Shown here: positions 16,473-24,963 of the stretch, piece by piece
How positions within the stretch are numbered: position 1 is the stretch's first letter
Layout: each line of letters opens with the position of its first letter
Assembly (NCBI GenBank): GCA_004100325.1
Contig: SCKX01000001.1
Location: forward strand, 186,001-250,000
Source of the DNA: Candidatus Microsaccharimonas sossegonensis
Lineage (GTDB): Bacteria; Patescibacteriota; Saccharimonadia; Saccharimonadales; Saccharimonadaceae
Length of the DNA: 64,000 nt
Reading direction: 5' to 3'
The notes under the pieces: model-generated
Told to the model about the DNA's origin: nothing
What the model saw: the letters and a program-made list of their open reading frames with translations, nothing else
Databases searched by the model: none
Made by a program: the position numbers and the translations under genes

Positions 16473-17585
16473 ATGTCGGCTCCAAAAATCGCCATAGTAC
16501 ATGACTGGCTGACCGTTGCTGGTGGAGCTGAGGTCGTCGTCGTCGAGCTACATAAACTCTTTCCAAAAGCACCCATCTATACGTCTGTCTACAACCCTGA
16601 GGCATTGCCTGGTTTAAAAAATCTAGACATTCGCACTACCTATCTTCAGGACAGACTCCCGAAGACACTTCGCTACCGACACACATTATGGCCAACTCTT
16701 CGTGCCAAAGCGTTTCGTACACTAGACCTATCTGAATTTGACATCGTTATTAGTAGTTCCAGTGCCGAGGCAAAAGCTGTTCGAAAAACTCGCCAAGGGC
16801 AAGTACACATCGCCTATATTCATACCCCGATTCGCTACTATTGGAGTCACTACCAGGAGTTCCGCCGCGAATTTAAGTTTGGCGCCTTTACCCCTTTTAT
16901 TCGTCCGATTATCCCCATGATGGTGAAAAAAATGCGCAAACTTGACCTTGAATCTATTAAAAATATTGATGTGCTAATTGCTAACTCTGCAGTCACTCAG
17001 CAGCGTATCACGCAGTATTACAAACGACCCTCAACCATCATTCACCCACCTGTTGACGTTGACAAATTCACCCCGCTGCCAAAAAACGAACGAAGCGGCT
17101 ATATCCTTTGGGGTCGACACGTCCCCTACAAACGCTTTGACCTGGCTGTCGAAGCCGCCAATCAGCTACAGGTTCCGCTCACCATCGTTGGATCAGGACC
17201 CGACACAGAGCGCCTGAAAAAGCTCGCCGGACCAACCGTCACGTTCGTTGGACGCGTCAGCGACAAGGAACTGGTTCATCTGGCACAAACCGCCAAAGGC
17301 TTTTTATTTCCTAATGAGGAAGATTTTGGTATTTCTGCAGTTGAGGCGCTGGCTGCTGGCACCCCGGTGATTGCCTATGCAAAAGGCGGCGCACTAGACA
17401 TCGTTCAGGACGGCGAAACCGGCGTATTATTTAAAGAGCAGACTGTTGAAAGTTTGGTTGCAGCTATGAGGCGGTTCGAGACATTATCATTCCTCCCGGC
17501 GACGTTACACCGTAAGGCAAAGCGGTTTGATAAAAGTTTGTTTGATACCCGGATGTTGAAGATTGTGAAGGACGCTATTTTATAG
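16473..17585 (+). CDS. Glycosyltransferase family 4 (mannosyltransferase-like)
   Basis: This 370-aa GT-B enzyme has an N-terminal acceptor domain (IVHDWLTVAGGAEVVVVEL) and a C-terminal GT1-type donor domain (ILWGRHVPYKRFDLAVEAANQL). The EDFGISAVEALAAGTPVIAY segment carries the E(x7)E-type catalytic pair. The N-terminal HDWL..GGAE pattern is common in mannosyltransferases of surface-glycan loci. It probably adds the second sugar after the upstream initiating transferase. Its end overlaps the convergent HAD gene by 11 bases. Confidence 0.88.
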   Translation: MSAPKIAIVHDWLTVAGGAEVVVVELHKLFPKAPIYTSVYNPEALPGLKNLDIRTTYLQDRLPKTLRYRHTLWPTLRAKAFRTLDLSEFDIVISSSSAEAKAVRKTRQGQVHIAYIHTPIRYYWSHYQEFRREFKFGAFTPFIRPIIPMMVKKMRKLDLESIKNIDVLIANSAVTQQRITQYYKRPSTIIHPPVDVDKFTPLPKNERSGYILWGRHVPYKRFDLAVEAANQLQVPLTIVGSGPDTERLKKLAGPTVTFVGRVSDKELVHLAQTAKGFLFPNEEDFGISAVEALAAGTPVIAYAKGGALDIVQDGETGVLFKEQTVESLVAAMRRFETLSFLPATLHRKAKRFDKSLFDTRMLKIVKDAIL

Positions 17586-18345
17586 CATCATAAACTGTCT
17601 CGAGTCGGTGAGAAGTATGCTCCCATCCAGAAACCTCAAGAGTATCGATGCCAAATTCTTTCACAGGGTAATCATTTCCACCTTCAGCCAGTCGATCGCC
17701 AAAGAATAAGATATCCTCTTTAGTAATTGAAAGCATGTCGATCAACTTTTGCATGCCATATGCCTTATCAATGCCAGGCTTCGTAATATCAATGGATGTA
17801 CCGCCACCAACGCGTACTTCAAATTCGGGAATAAGCTTTGCAACGTAATCGCGAATTGAGTTTTTCTTTACAGAATCGGGATCCCATTCCTCTTTCAGAC
17901 GAATACCCTCATCACCAAGCTCAGTCACGATATCTTGTCCCAGTGCTGAAAAAGTAATCTGACTTCCACGGTCTTCAATGATTTCACCGTAAACTTTTGA
18001 TTCGCGGTATCCAAGCATATCGATTCCTTCGTTAAGCGCAGCAATAATTTTTGATTTTTCGTCATCAGTAAAATTTTCGGCGTAAATCTGATCCCAGTTT
18101 GAACCATTGAATTTGTAATATTGCGTCCCACAAGTTGGCATTAGATGAAGTTTACTTAGTTTTGTAGCGTCAGATTTTAACCCTTTCAAAAGCTGAGTTT
18201 CAAATTGACCAAATTTGCCTCCAGAGATCACACAAATATCAAAGTAATCAAGTAATTGATCAAGTAACTTGCCAACCTGAGGAGGAAGACTTGATTTGCT
18301 TGGTGCCAACGTGCCGTCTAAATCAAAAGCGAGTACTTTTTTCAT
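17575..18345 (-). CDS. HAD-family phosphomannomutase (eukaryotic PMM-like)
   Basis: The 256-aa HAD type IIB protein has the nucleophile motif FDLDGTLAPSKSSL, ISGGKF as motif II, and FFGDRLAEGGNDYPV as the metal-binding motif. The last closely matches GDK(T)xPGGND of eukaryotic-type phosphomannomutase, which converts mannose-6-phosphate to mannose-1-phosphate. It is coupled to manC through a TAATG overlap. Its product would be the ManC substrate, supporting the assignment. A sugar phosphatase is the alternative. Confidence 0.85.
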   Translation of the reverse strand: MKKVLAFDLDGTLAPSKSSLPPQVGKLLDQLLDYFDICVISGGKFGQFETQLLKGLKSDATKLSKLHLMPTCGTQYYKFNGSNWDQIYAENFTDDEKSKIIAALNEGIDMLGYRESKVYGEIIEDRGSQITFSALGQDIVTELGDEGIRLKEEWDPDSVKKNSIRDYVAKLIPEFEVRVGGGTSIDITKPGIDKAYGMQKLIDMLSITKEDILFFGDRLAEGGNDYPVKEFGIDTLEVSGWEHTSHRLETVYDAIK

Positions 18346-19394
18346 TAGGCTTGATCCTTTTTAATTTTTGCAACCGCCTCTTTGACGCGTTGACTGAGGT
18401 CTTTACGCGCAACCAAAATACCGTTTGGCGTATTGACGACAACAACGTTATCAAGTCCAATCACAACAACGGGCTTTTTTTCATCGTTTTGAATATAAAC
18501 ATTTTCTAGCTCGTCATCGTAAATTTTGGTTCCTTTAAAAAAGTTTCCTTGTTCATTTGAATCATTTGCTTCGTGAAGATCCTTAAAGGAACCAATGTCC
18601 ATCCAGTCAAAGGTTGCAGGAACAACTGCTAAGTTATCGGATTTTTCAGCAAGCACGTAGTCGATAACAAGATCGGGGAATGATAGATACACATCTTTGT
18701 ATTCTTGACCAAGAACTTCATTAATAGACGCGAGCTTATCGTAACTTTCTTGAAGCTCAGGTGATACATGACGAATTTCTAACATAAACGTATCAACAGA
18801 ACCGACAAAGTAGCCGCAGTTCCAAAGATAATTACCAGCTTTAAGATATTTTTGTGCAGTCTCAAAATCAGGTTTCTCTTTAAAAGACTCGATTTTGTAA
18901 GTATCAGCTGCACCCTCAATCTCGCCATCACGTTCAATATATCCAAATCCAGTCGAAGGAAAGGTTGGTTCAATACCGATGAGCGTTACTTTATTAGCGA
19001 TCTTTGATGCTTCTGCAGCGATTCGAAGTGATTTAACATATCCTTCAACGTCACGAATATGGTGATCGGAGTGCACGAATGCAATTGGTTCGGTGTGATC
19101 GTGTCGACGGCTGATGACATCAAGTGCAAAAGCAATACAGTTACCCGTGCCACGACGACCCGGTTCTATCAAAATGTTTTCTTCAGATAGCTCAGAAAGT
19201 TGTACTTTTACATGATCAGAGTGACTTGCTTCAGTAACGACATAGACTGTATCGCCTACCTCTTTTGCGCGGTCATATGCAGATTGCAAGAGACTTCGGT
19301 TACCCGTTAATTTAAGTAAATGTTTTGGATAGTCATTTGTTGAGAGGGGCCACAGTCTTGTACCAGACCCTCCGGCAATTATTACAGTAATCAT
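18345..19394 (-). CDS. manC: Mannose-1-phosphate guanylyltransferase
   Basis: This 349-aa nucleotidyltransferase makes GDP-mannose from mannose-1-phosphate and GTP. It shows IIAGGSGTRLWPLSTNDYPKHLLKL at the N-terminus, the EPxxRGTGNCIAFAL signature, GYIERDG and FKEKPDFETAQKYL. It lacks the C-terminal isomerase domain of bifunctional enzymes. TGG-TATAAT lies 6 bases before the ATG with no ribosome site, suggesting a leaderless mRNA. It forms an operon with the HAD-type PMM and feeds Gmd and Rmd elsewhere in the locus. Confidence 0.93.
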   Translation of the reverse strand: MITVIIAGGSGTRLWPLSTNDYPKHLLKLTGNRSLLQSAYDRAKEVGDTVYVVTEASHSDHVKVQLSELSEENILIEPGRRGTGNCIAFALDVISRRHDHTEPIAFVHSDHHIRDVEGYVKSLRIAAEASKIANKVTLIGIEPTFPSTGFGYIERDGEIEGAADTYKIESFKEKPDFETAQKYLKAGNYLWNCGYFVGSVDTFMLEIRHVSPELQESYDKLASINEVLGQEYKDVYLSFPDLVIDYVLAEKSDNLAVVPATFDWMDIGSFKDLHEANDSNEQGNFFKGTKIYDDELENVYIQNDEKKPVVVIGLDNVVVVNTPNGILVARKDLSQRVKEAVAKIKKDQA

Positions 19395-19400
19395 TTTGTT

Positions 19401-19406
19401 ATTATA
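19401..19406 (-). promoter_or_regulatory. Extended -10 box of manC (leaderless)
   Basis: TGG-TATAAT on the minus strand ends 6 bases before the manC ATG. Transcription would start at or next to the A of the start codon. Confidence 0.6.
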
Positions 19407-19492
19407 CCACCATTAAGAATGCTAGTTGGGCTTGTGTTTATGTCGTATATTGAAGCATTACCATTTTTGGGTATAATAGTTATATAAGTGAT

Positions 19493-20035
19493 ATGAAAAT
19501 GAAAAAAACACAAAACAAAACAAGCGTGTTCAAAAAAATAGCCACCATAATTGTACTGATTTTTTTAGCTGTACTCCTTTTTGTCGCTTTTGCATATTTA
19601 ACAAAAATCTGGCCGTTTAACAACAACTCCCAAAATAATCTCCCCGTCAAAATAATGGATTCGCAAAAAAATGCGACCAAAGATACCATACCAGCGGCTA
19701 AAGATACGACCACAAAAACAACTGACCAGGTGCCCGTAAATGCCACCGTAACTGCAACAATCGATGAGCTATTTCAGTCAAACGGAAAAATAACCTTCAA
19801 GGCGACTGTTCAGTCTTCAGTAGTCGGTGGCAAGTGCTCTGTCACATTCACCAATCCAAACGATAAACCCGTTGTACGAACATTTAATGCTACTGCCGGA
19901 AAAACTGTTACAGTTTGTGGACCAGTAGAAATACCTGAACAGGAGTTTACTTATCTTGGTCAATGGGATGCCACCTTCCGCTATTACATTAATGATGGTC
20001 AAATCACCGCTACGAAAGTAATCACGATACAATGA
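19493..20035 (+). CDS. Membrane-anchored extracellular protein, unknown
   Basis: The 180-aa protein has a Lys-rich start and one membrane helix (about residues 17-39). A Thr/Lys/Asn linker leads to a C-terminal beta-rich domain of about 100 residues with two Cys (GGKCSVTFTN and TVCGPVEIP) that could form a disulfide outside the cell. It overlaps the next gene by ATGA. This suggests co-translation with the lysozyme-like surface protein. The fold looks Ig-like, but no family is recognised. Confidence 0.75.
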   Translation: MKMKKTQNKTSVFKKIATIIVLIFLAVLLFVAFAYLTKIWPFNNNSQNNLPVKIMDSQKNATKDTIPAAKDTTTKTTDQVPVNATVTATIDELFQSNGKITFKATVQSSVVGGKCSVTFTNPNDKPVVRTFNATAGKTVTVCGPVEIPEQEFTYLGQWDATFRYYINDGQITATKVITIQ

Positions 20036-22569
20036 TTTACGCTAATACAAACAATAAGAAAACACTACGAATAATAACCATTGGTGTAGTCATCGTATCA
20101 ATAATTGGCATGATTTATTTGATCGACTCAAAATTCACTCGACTGACACCGAAAGTAAGTGCGCTCGCTTTAGCTGCAAACTGGAACGCAGGAAGAATTA
20201 TCGATGACAACCTTTTTTATGACAACCAAGATATGTCCTTACAAGAAATTCAAACCTTTTTAAATCAAAAAGTAACGAATTGCGACACGAATGGGTCACA
20301 ACAATACAACGCTTCATTGACTAATGCACAATATGCCGCAAGTCAAGGTTGGTCTGGACCTCCCTATGTTTGCCTAAAAGATTACTACCAAGTTCCACGA
20401 AGCGATCAAAATATAAATAATCTTTCTACAAATGTCATTCCAACTGGCGCCATAAGTGCTGCGACAATTATAAAAAACGCAGCAGATACATATAATGTAA
20501 GTCCGCGGGCATTACTCGTAATTCTCCAAAAAGAGTCATTGAATCTTCTTAACGATAACTGGCCTCTTCCATCACAATACAGAAATCCTATGGGATTCGG
20601 CTGTCCCGATACAGCTCCTTGTGACCCTGTTTACGAGGGATTTTACAACCAGATAAACAATGCTGCTCGGCAATTTAAATTATACAAAACCAATGCATCT
20701 GCTTATCGTTACAAAAATCAACAAAACAACACAATATCATATCAAGCCAACAGTCCTTCGTGTGGCAGCTCTAGTGTGTTTATACAGAACCAAGCAACTG
20801 CGGGTCTATATAATTACACACCCTACCAACCCAACGAAGCTGCTTTAAATAATTTATATGGCCTGGGTGATGCCTGTAGCTCTTATGGTAACCGTAACTT
20901 TTGGCGTATATTTACTGATTGGTTCGGTGGAACAATAGGGCCTGATTATGCATGGAAGTTAATGAGTCAGGATGTTTATAGTGACTCCGGTATGACCATT
21001 GCGGCAGATACCACGATACTCGCTCCGAACAAAGACTACTACTTTAAGCTACGCGTTATTAATAATGGCAATAGAACATGGAAAAGTGATGATGCAAACC
21101 CCGTGCTACTGGGTACGACCACGCCATACGATCGTACAAGCATATTATGTAATAGCACTTGGCTTAGCTGTAATAGGCCAGCAAAGCTTAGTGAGGCAAG
21201 CGTAGCACCTGGTGAAAAAGGCACGTTTGTATTTAAATCAAACATTCCAAATATAGGAAAGTTCAGTGAATACTTTAGTCTAGTTGCTAATGGCAAAACT
21301 TGGCTTAATGATTTCGGATTTTTTTGGCAGCTCAACGTTCTTCCTCCTACAACTAAGTGGCAGCCGACCAACCAAGCGATTTATTCTGATAGCGCACGCA
21401 CTAAACCAGTTAACGTTAGTGCACTTTCGCCAAGTACAACATATTACGCTTCTGTCACAGCAAAAAACACCGGCAACACAATATGGAGTAATGCCGGAAA
21501 AAACCCAGTATTACTAGCGCCAAGCAGTCCAGTTGACCGCTCTAGTGCATTCTATAATGCAAGTTGGACAAGCATAAATAGATCTGCATTATTAAAGGAG
21601 GCTTCCATACTACCTGGGCAACTTGGGACTTTTGAATTTTCCCTGACGACCCCACAAACCCTTGGCCTATACAAAGAGTATTTTAGGCCTGTCGTAGAAG
21701 GACTGACGTGGATGAACGATGTCGGTATGTATTGGCCACTAAATGTTTCAGCACCCACCTCTCAGTGGAGTGTTATCTCGCAGTATGCTTATCAGGACTC
21801 GCTAAAAAGTCAGCCTTACGACACCAATTCGACCGTTAATAAAAATCGATTATTTATGTCTATTAAGGCTCAAAATACAGGTAATACTATCTGGCAAAAC
21901 TCGGGGGCAAATCCAACTCGACTCGGTACCAACAATCCTATGGATCACACCAGTGAATTTTACGATAGCTCCTGGATTGCACCAAATCGAGCAGCGAGCC
22001 TTATCGAGTCATCGGTAGCACCTGGTGAAATAGGCACTTTTGAATTCTGGATTACGACACCTTACAAACCAAATGGATCGGTTATTAAAGAATATTTTAG
22101 ACCTGTCGTAGAAGGACTGACGTGGATGAACGATGTAGGTATGTACCAGCTATTTACATTTAAAAGCCCTATAAATACCTGGGACTATCTAAGCCAAGGT
22201 ATGTATAGCGACAGTACACTTAAAAACAGTATCGATCCAACGAGTACCATAAGCAGTAATACAATTTATTACCTTAAACTAACACTAAAAAATACAAGTG
22301 GTGAGATTTGGCAAAAATCAACCTTTGCGCTGGGGACGAATAACCCCCCCGATCGTACAAGTTCTTTTTACAATAGTAGTTGGCAGAGTCCTAACCGTGC
22401 GGCGACACTAAAAGAGGACACTGTACTACCTGGTGGTACTGGAACCTTTGAGTTTGCGGTAAAAACTCCCTCTTCGGCAGCAGACTACAAAGAGTACTTC
22501 CGACCTGTAGTCGAAGGTAAGGTATGGCTTGTTGACCTTGGTCTATATTGGCAACTTAAAGTCAGATAG
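20032..22569 (+). CDS. Large surface protein: lysozyme-like domain plus four Ig-like repeats
   Basis: The 845-aa protein has an N-terminal membrane helix (about 12-30). An SLT/lysozyme-like region (about 145-300) includes SPRALLVILQKES with a candidate catalytic Glu and several Cys (CPDTAPCDP, SPSCGSS, DACSSYG). Four tandem repeats of about 130 residues (roughly 305-845) share NTIWxxxGxNPxxLGT, PxDRTSxFYNxSW, NRAAxLxExxVxPGxxGTFEF and KEYFRPVVEGLTWMNDVGMYW. The repeats recall NBR1-type Ig-like modules. The likely role is cell-surface binding and peptidoglycan cleavage, perhaps host contact. It overlaps the upstream gene by 4 bases and the convergent glycosyltransferase by 8. Confidence 0.82.
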   Translation: MIYANTNNKKTLRIITIGVVIVSIIGMIYLIDSKFTRLTPKVSALALAANWNAGRIIDDNLFYDNQDMSLQEIQTFLNQKVTNCDTNGSQQYNASLTNAQYAASQGWSGPPYVCLKDYYQVPRSDQNINNLSTNVIPTGAISAATIIKNAADTYNVSPRALLVILQKESLNLLNDNWPLPSQYRNPMGFGCPDTAPCDPVYEGFYNQINNAARQFKLYKTNASAYRYKNQQNNTISYQANSPSCGSSSVFIQNQATAGLYNYTPYQPNEAALNNLYGLGDACSSYGNRNFWRIFTDWFGGTIGPDYAWKLMSQDVYSDSGMTIAADTTILAPNKDYYFKLRVINNGNRTWKSDDANPVLLGTTTPYDRTSILCNSTWLSCNRPAKLSEASVAPGEKGTFVFKSNIPNIGKFSEYFSLVANGKTWLNDFGFFWQLNVLPPTTKWQPTNQAIYSDSARTKPVNVSALSPSTTYYASVTAKNTGNTIWSNAGKNPVLLAPSSPVDRSSAFYNASWTSINRSALLKEASILPGQLGTFEFSLTTPQTLGLYKEYFRPVVEGLTWMNDVGMYWPLNVSAPTSQWSVISQYAYQDSLKSQPYDTNSTVNKNRLFMSIKAQNTGNTIWQNSGANPTRLGTNNPMDHTSEFYDSSWIAPNRAASLIESSVAPGEIGTFEFWITTPYKPNGSVIKEYFRPVVEGLTWMNDVGMYQLFTFKSPINTWDYLSQGMYSDSTLKNSIDPTSTISSNTIYYLKLTLKNTSGEIWQKSTFALGTNNPPDRTSSFYNSSWQSPNRAATLKEDTVLPGGTGTFEFAVKTPSSAADYKEYFRPVVEGKVWLVDLGLYWQLKVR

Positions 22570-23722
22570 AAATTAGCTGCGTATATATTGCGACAAGTTT
22601 TGCTGATTCATTTTCATATGAATACTCTTTGGCATATTGAGTTGATTTCTCAATTAGATCATCGATATTGATTGACTTGATTGATCGTGCCAACTCATAG
22701 TAGTTCGCCGACTTTGTTATATCAACCGTAATTCTACTCTTATTGATCTCTGTGAATGACTGTGTCGGGTATACGATTGCAGGTTTTCTATTTGCAAACG
22801 CATTATTAAGTGCCGCCGATGAGACATAAGAGTAATATTTAGTATCATAAGGGAATACACAGATATCACATTCTCTAATTAACGCATTAAGTCTGTCGTC
22901 GTCCCGCACGTAACCAGTAACATACACTCTGTCGACCAGATTGTGATGCGTAATCAGGTCAGAAAGCTCGTCCAATAAAGGCTCTTGTCCTCCTGATGGG
23001 TGTATTCCGCCTATAATTGCTAGCTTATAATTATCAGGTAGTAGGGTCAGTGCCTTGATGGCCTGGTCTACCCCTTTCATGCGAGAAAGAAACCCAATTG
23101 AAGCAAATATCTTATCCCCAGGTTTAAACGAAAGTGCTTCTCTTATTTCTTCTGATTTCGGTGTTTGATCAATAACGGGCACTGGAATAGTTATAACCAT
23201 AATATTTTTTGGGTTTATTCCATGTTCTGTAAGATCTTTTTTTGTAGCCGTGTTATTAACCAATAGTAGATCCGCGCCTAATAGCGGCGCAATGTAACGT
23301 CGGCTGAACTCATGTGCCGCCCTAACAGACCTTAGGTAGTGAAAAATGCTTCGTGGGCCAAAACCAAAACGTTGTGGGCGTTGGTACTGTGCTGCCGGAG
23401 CAGTATGGACGGTGACGATTACTTTTTTACTCATTCCTTTAACTGTTTTAATTATTTGATCCAGTTCATCGTGTTTGAAAAAAGAAAGCTCGTGTTGAAT
23501 ATGCAATGCATCGAACGACCGCATCATTGTACGTAGTTCGATGAGTGCCTCTGAAAGCTCGATGTTTGACATTAACTTGGTCTTATTCGGAGAATAAGGA
23601 AATATCTCATTGTAAACATCATCTTGTGACAGCAAAGCTGCCAGGTACTGTTCCTGGTATTTACCTATTCCGCAGTCTTCGTTATGAGTTGTAAAATGAA
23701 GGATTCGCATAATTTTTTTCAT
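22562..23722 (-). CDS. Glycosyltransferase family 4
   Basis: The 386-aa GT-B protein starts ILHFTTHNEDCGIGKYQEQYL, with a GxGKY-like acceptor loop. A donor domain has FASIGFLSRMKGVDQAIKAL and CDICVFPYDTKYYSYVSSAALNNAFANRKPAIVY. The usual second Glu of E(x7)E is not obvious in that segment, so acceptor or donor chemistry may differ. It is the last gene of the seven-gene Wzm-Wzt glycan operon, overlapping its upstream neighbour by ATGA. Confidence 0.82.
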   Translation of the reverse strand: MKKIMRILHFTTHNEDCGIGKYQEQYLAALLSQDDVYNEIFPYSPNKTKLMSNIELSEALIELRTMMRSFDALHIQHELSFFKHDELDQIIKTVKGMSKKVIVTVHTAPAAQYQRPQRFGFGPRSIFHYLRSVRAAHEFSRRYIAPLLGADLLLVNNTATKKDLTEHGINPKNIMVITIPVPVIDQTPKSEEIREALSFKPGDKIFASIGFLSRMKGVDQAIKALTLLPDNYKLAIIGGIHPSGGQEPLLDELSDLITHHNLVDRVYVTGYVRDDDRLNALIRECDICVFPYDTKYYSYVSSAALNNAFANRKPAIVYPTQSFTEINKSRITVDITKSANYYELARSIKSINIDDLIEKSTQYAKEYSYENESAKLVAIYTQLISI

Positions 23723-24963
23723 AGTATTTCCATTATATACTTTTTCACCTGCTGGTATGATTCATCCCAGGTTGTTATTTTGTATTCTTTAACTTTTAAT
23801 CTTGCTTCTTTAAGATTACTCGGCTCAAGCAAAGTAAGAATCTGTTCTAGGAGCTTATCGGGAGATGTCGGATCAAAATAAGATATAAGATTTCCGGCAA
23901 TTTCTGGCATGCTACTTGTATTACTTGCCAGGCAGGGTACGCCATGATACATGCTTTCAGCTATAGGAAGTCCCCATCCTTCATAAAAACTCGGATAAAC
24001 GGTAAACAAACAATTTTTATATAGCCAGACAAGCTCTTCATCACTCGCATTATGCAAAAATATAATTTTATCTTTTACGTCGGGGTCAGTTGTCATAAGA
24101 TCATAGATATTTTCAGTCTTCCAACCTTTCCGACCGACTAAGACAATTTTTGGTAGTTCAATTTGTTTTAAAGCAGCTTGCTTATATGTGTAGTACAGTA
24201 AAGTGTGATTCTTCCTTACCTCTATCGTGCCTACGGAAAGAATGAATGAGTTGCGTCTAATGTCGTCCTCGTTTGGCTTCAGGGGCTCGAGTAGCTCAAA
24301 ATTCTCACCAAGTCTAAACATCTCTAATTTTGGTACTTCTAGTTTTTGCATTCTAAGCCAGGCCGCAACGTCTTGCATTGTATGCTTTGAAATTGAAAGC
24401 ACGAGTGTACATATTGGATATATTTTTTTTACATAATTATCAAGCCAGTCCGTTGAGTGTCCAGAGAATTGGGGTGTAACCAAGGGAAGTATGTCATAGC
24501 ATATCTGTACAATTCTTACGCCACCGCCATTAAATGTAATGATTTTCTGAATATAATTTTCGTCAGACCATATACCTTCAATGATAAACAAGGCATCCCC
24601 CGGTGCGGGAACAACTATCGATGCATCCTTTGCGCTCTTTGCCGATAACATGGTTTCTAGCTTACGATTTAAATACCTGACGTGTTTAGAACGCCCAAGA
24701 ACACGCTTAGCTTTTAGCGCTAGCCGCACAGCGTTCTTAACATTTAACAAATCAGACGTAATGTGTTTGTCGTTAAATAAGTCTTCTGTTTTGAAGATAT
24801 CTTCGCGCTTAATCTCACAAAAATCATGACCATGCCAGGTCACAAAGATGCTATTTTCGTTATTAATAAATCTTGATATAAGCTCATGTTGCACACGTGG
24901 AACACCCGTAAGTCTACCCTCCCAGCGCATAAGTTGAGTTACGTCTATAAAAATTTTTTTCAT
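23719..24963 (-). CDS. Glycosyltransferase family 4
   Basis: This 414-aa enzyme begins IFIDVTQLMRWEGRLTGVPRVQHEL, typical of mannosyl/rhamnosyl transferases of O-antigen clusters. The donor half has ILSVGTIEVRKNHTLL, VGRKGW and PSFYEGWGLPIAESMYHGVPCLASNTSSMPEI, with the E(x7)E pair in EGWGLPIAE. It is coupled by 4-base overlaps on both sides and is probably part of glycan polymerisation. Confidence 0.9.
   Translation of the reverse strand: MKKIFIDVTQLMRWEGRLTGVPRVQHELISRFINNENSIFVTWHGHDFCEIKREDIFKTEDLFNDKHITSDLLNVKNAVRLALKAKRVLGRSKHVRYLNRKLETMLSAKSAKDASIVVPAPGDALFIIEGIWSDENYIQKIITFNGGGVRIVQICYDILPLVTPQFSGHSTDWLDNYVKKIYPICTLVLSISKHTMQDVAAWLRMQKLEVPKLEMFRLGENFELLEPLKPNEDDIRRNSFILSVGTIEVRKNHTLLYYTYKQAALKQIELPKIVLVGRKGWKTENIYDLMTTDPDVKDKIIFLHNASDEELVWLYKNCLFTVYPSFYEGWGLPIAESMYHGVPCLASNTSSMPEIAGNLISYFDPTSPDKLLEQILTLLEPSNLKEARLKVKEYKITTWDESYQQVKKYIMEIL

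Noticed and set aside
20032-22569. DNA tandem repeat/phase-variable array
   Set aside because: The repeats are 390-400 bp protein modules with mostly diverged DNA. No short slippage-prone unit is present.
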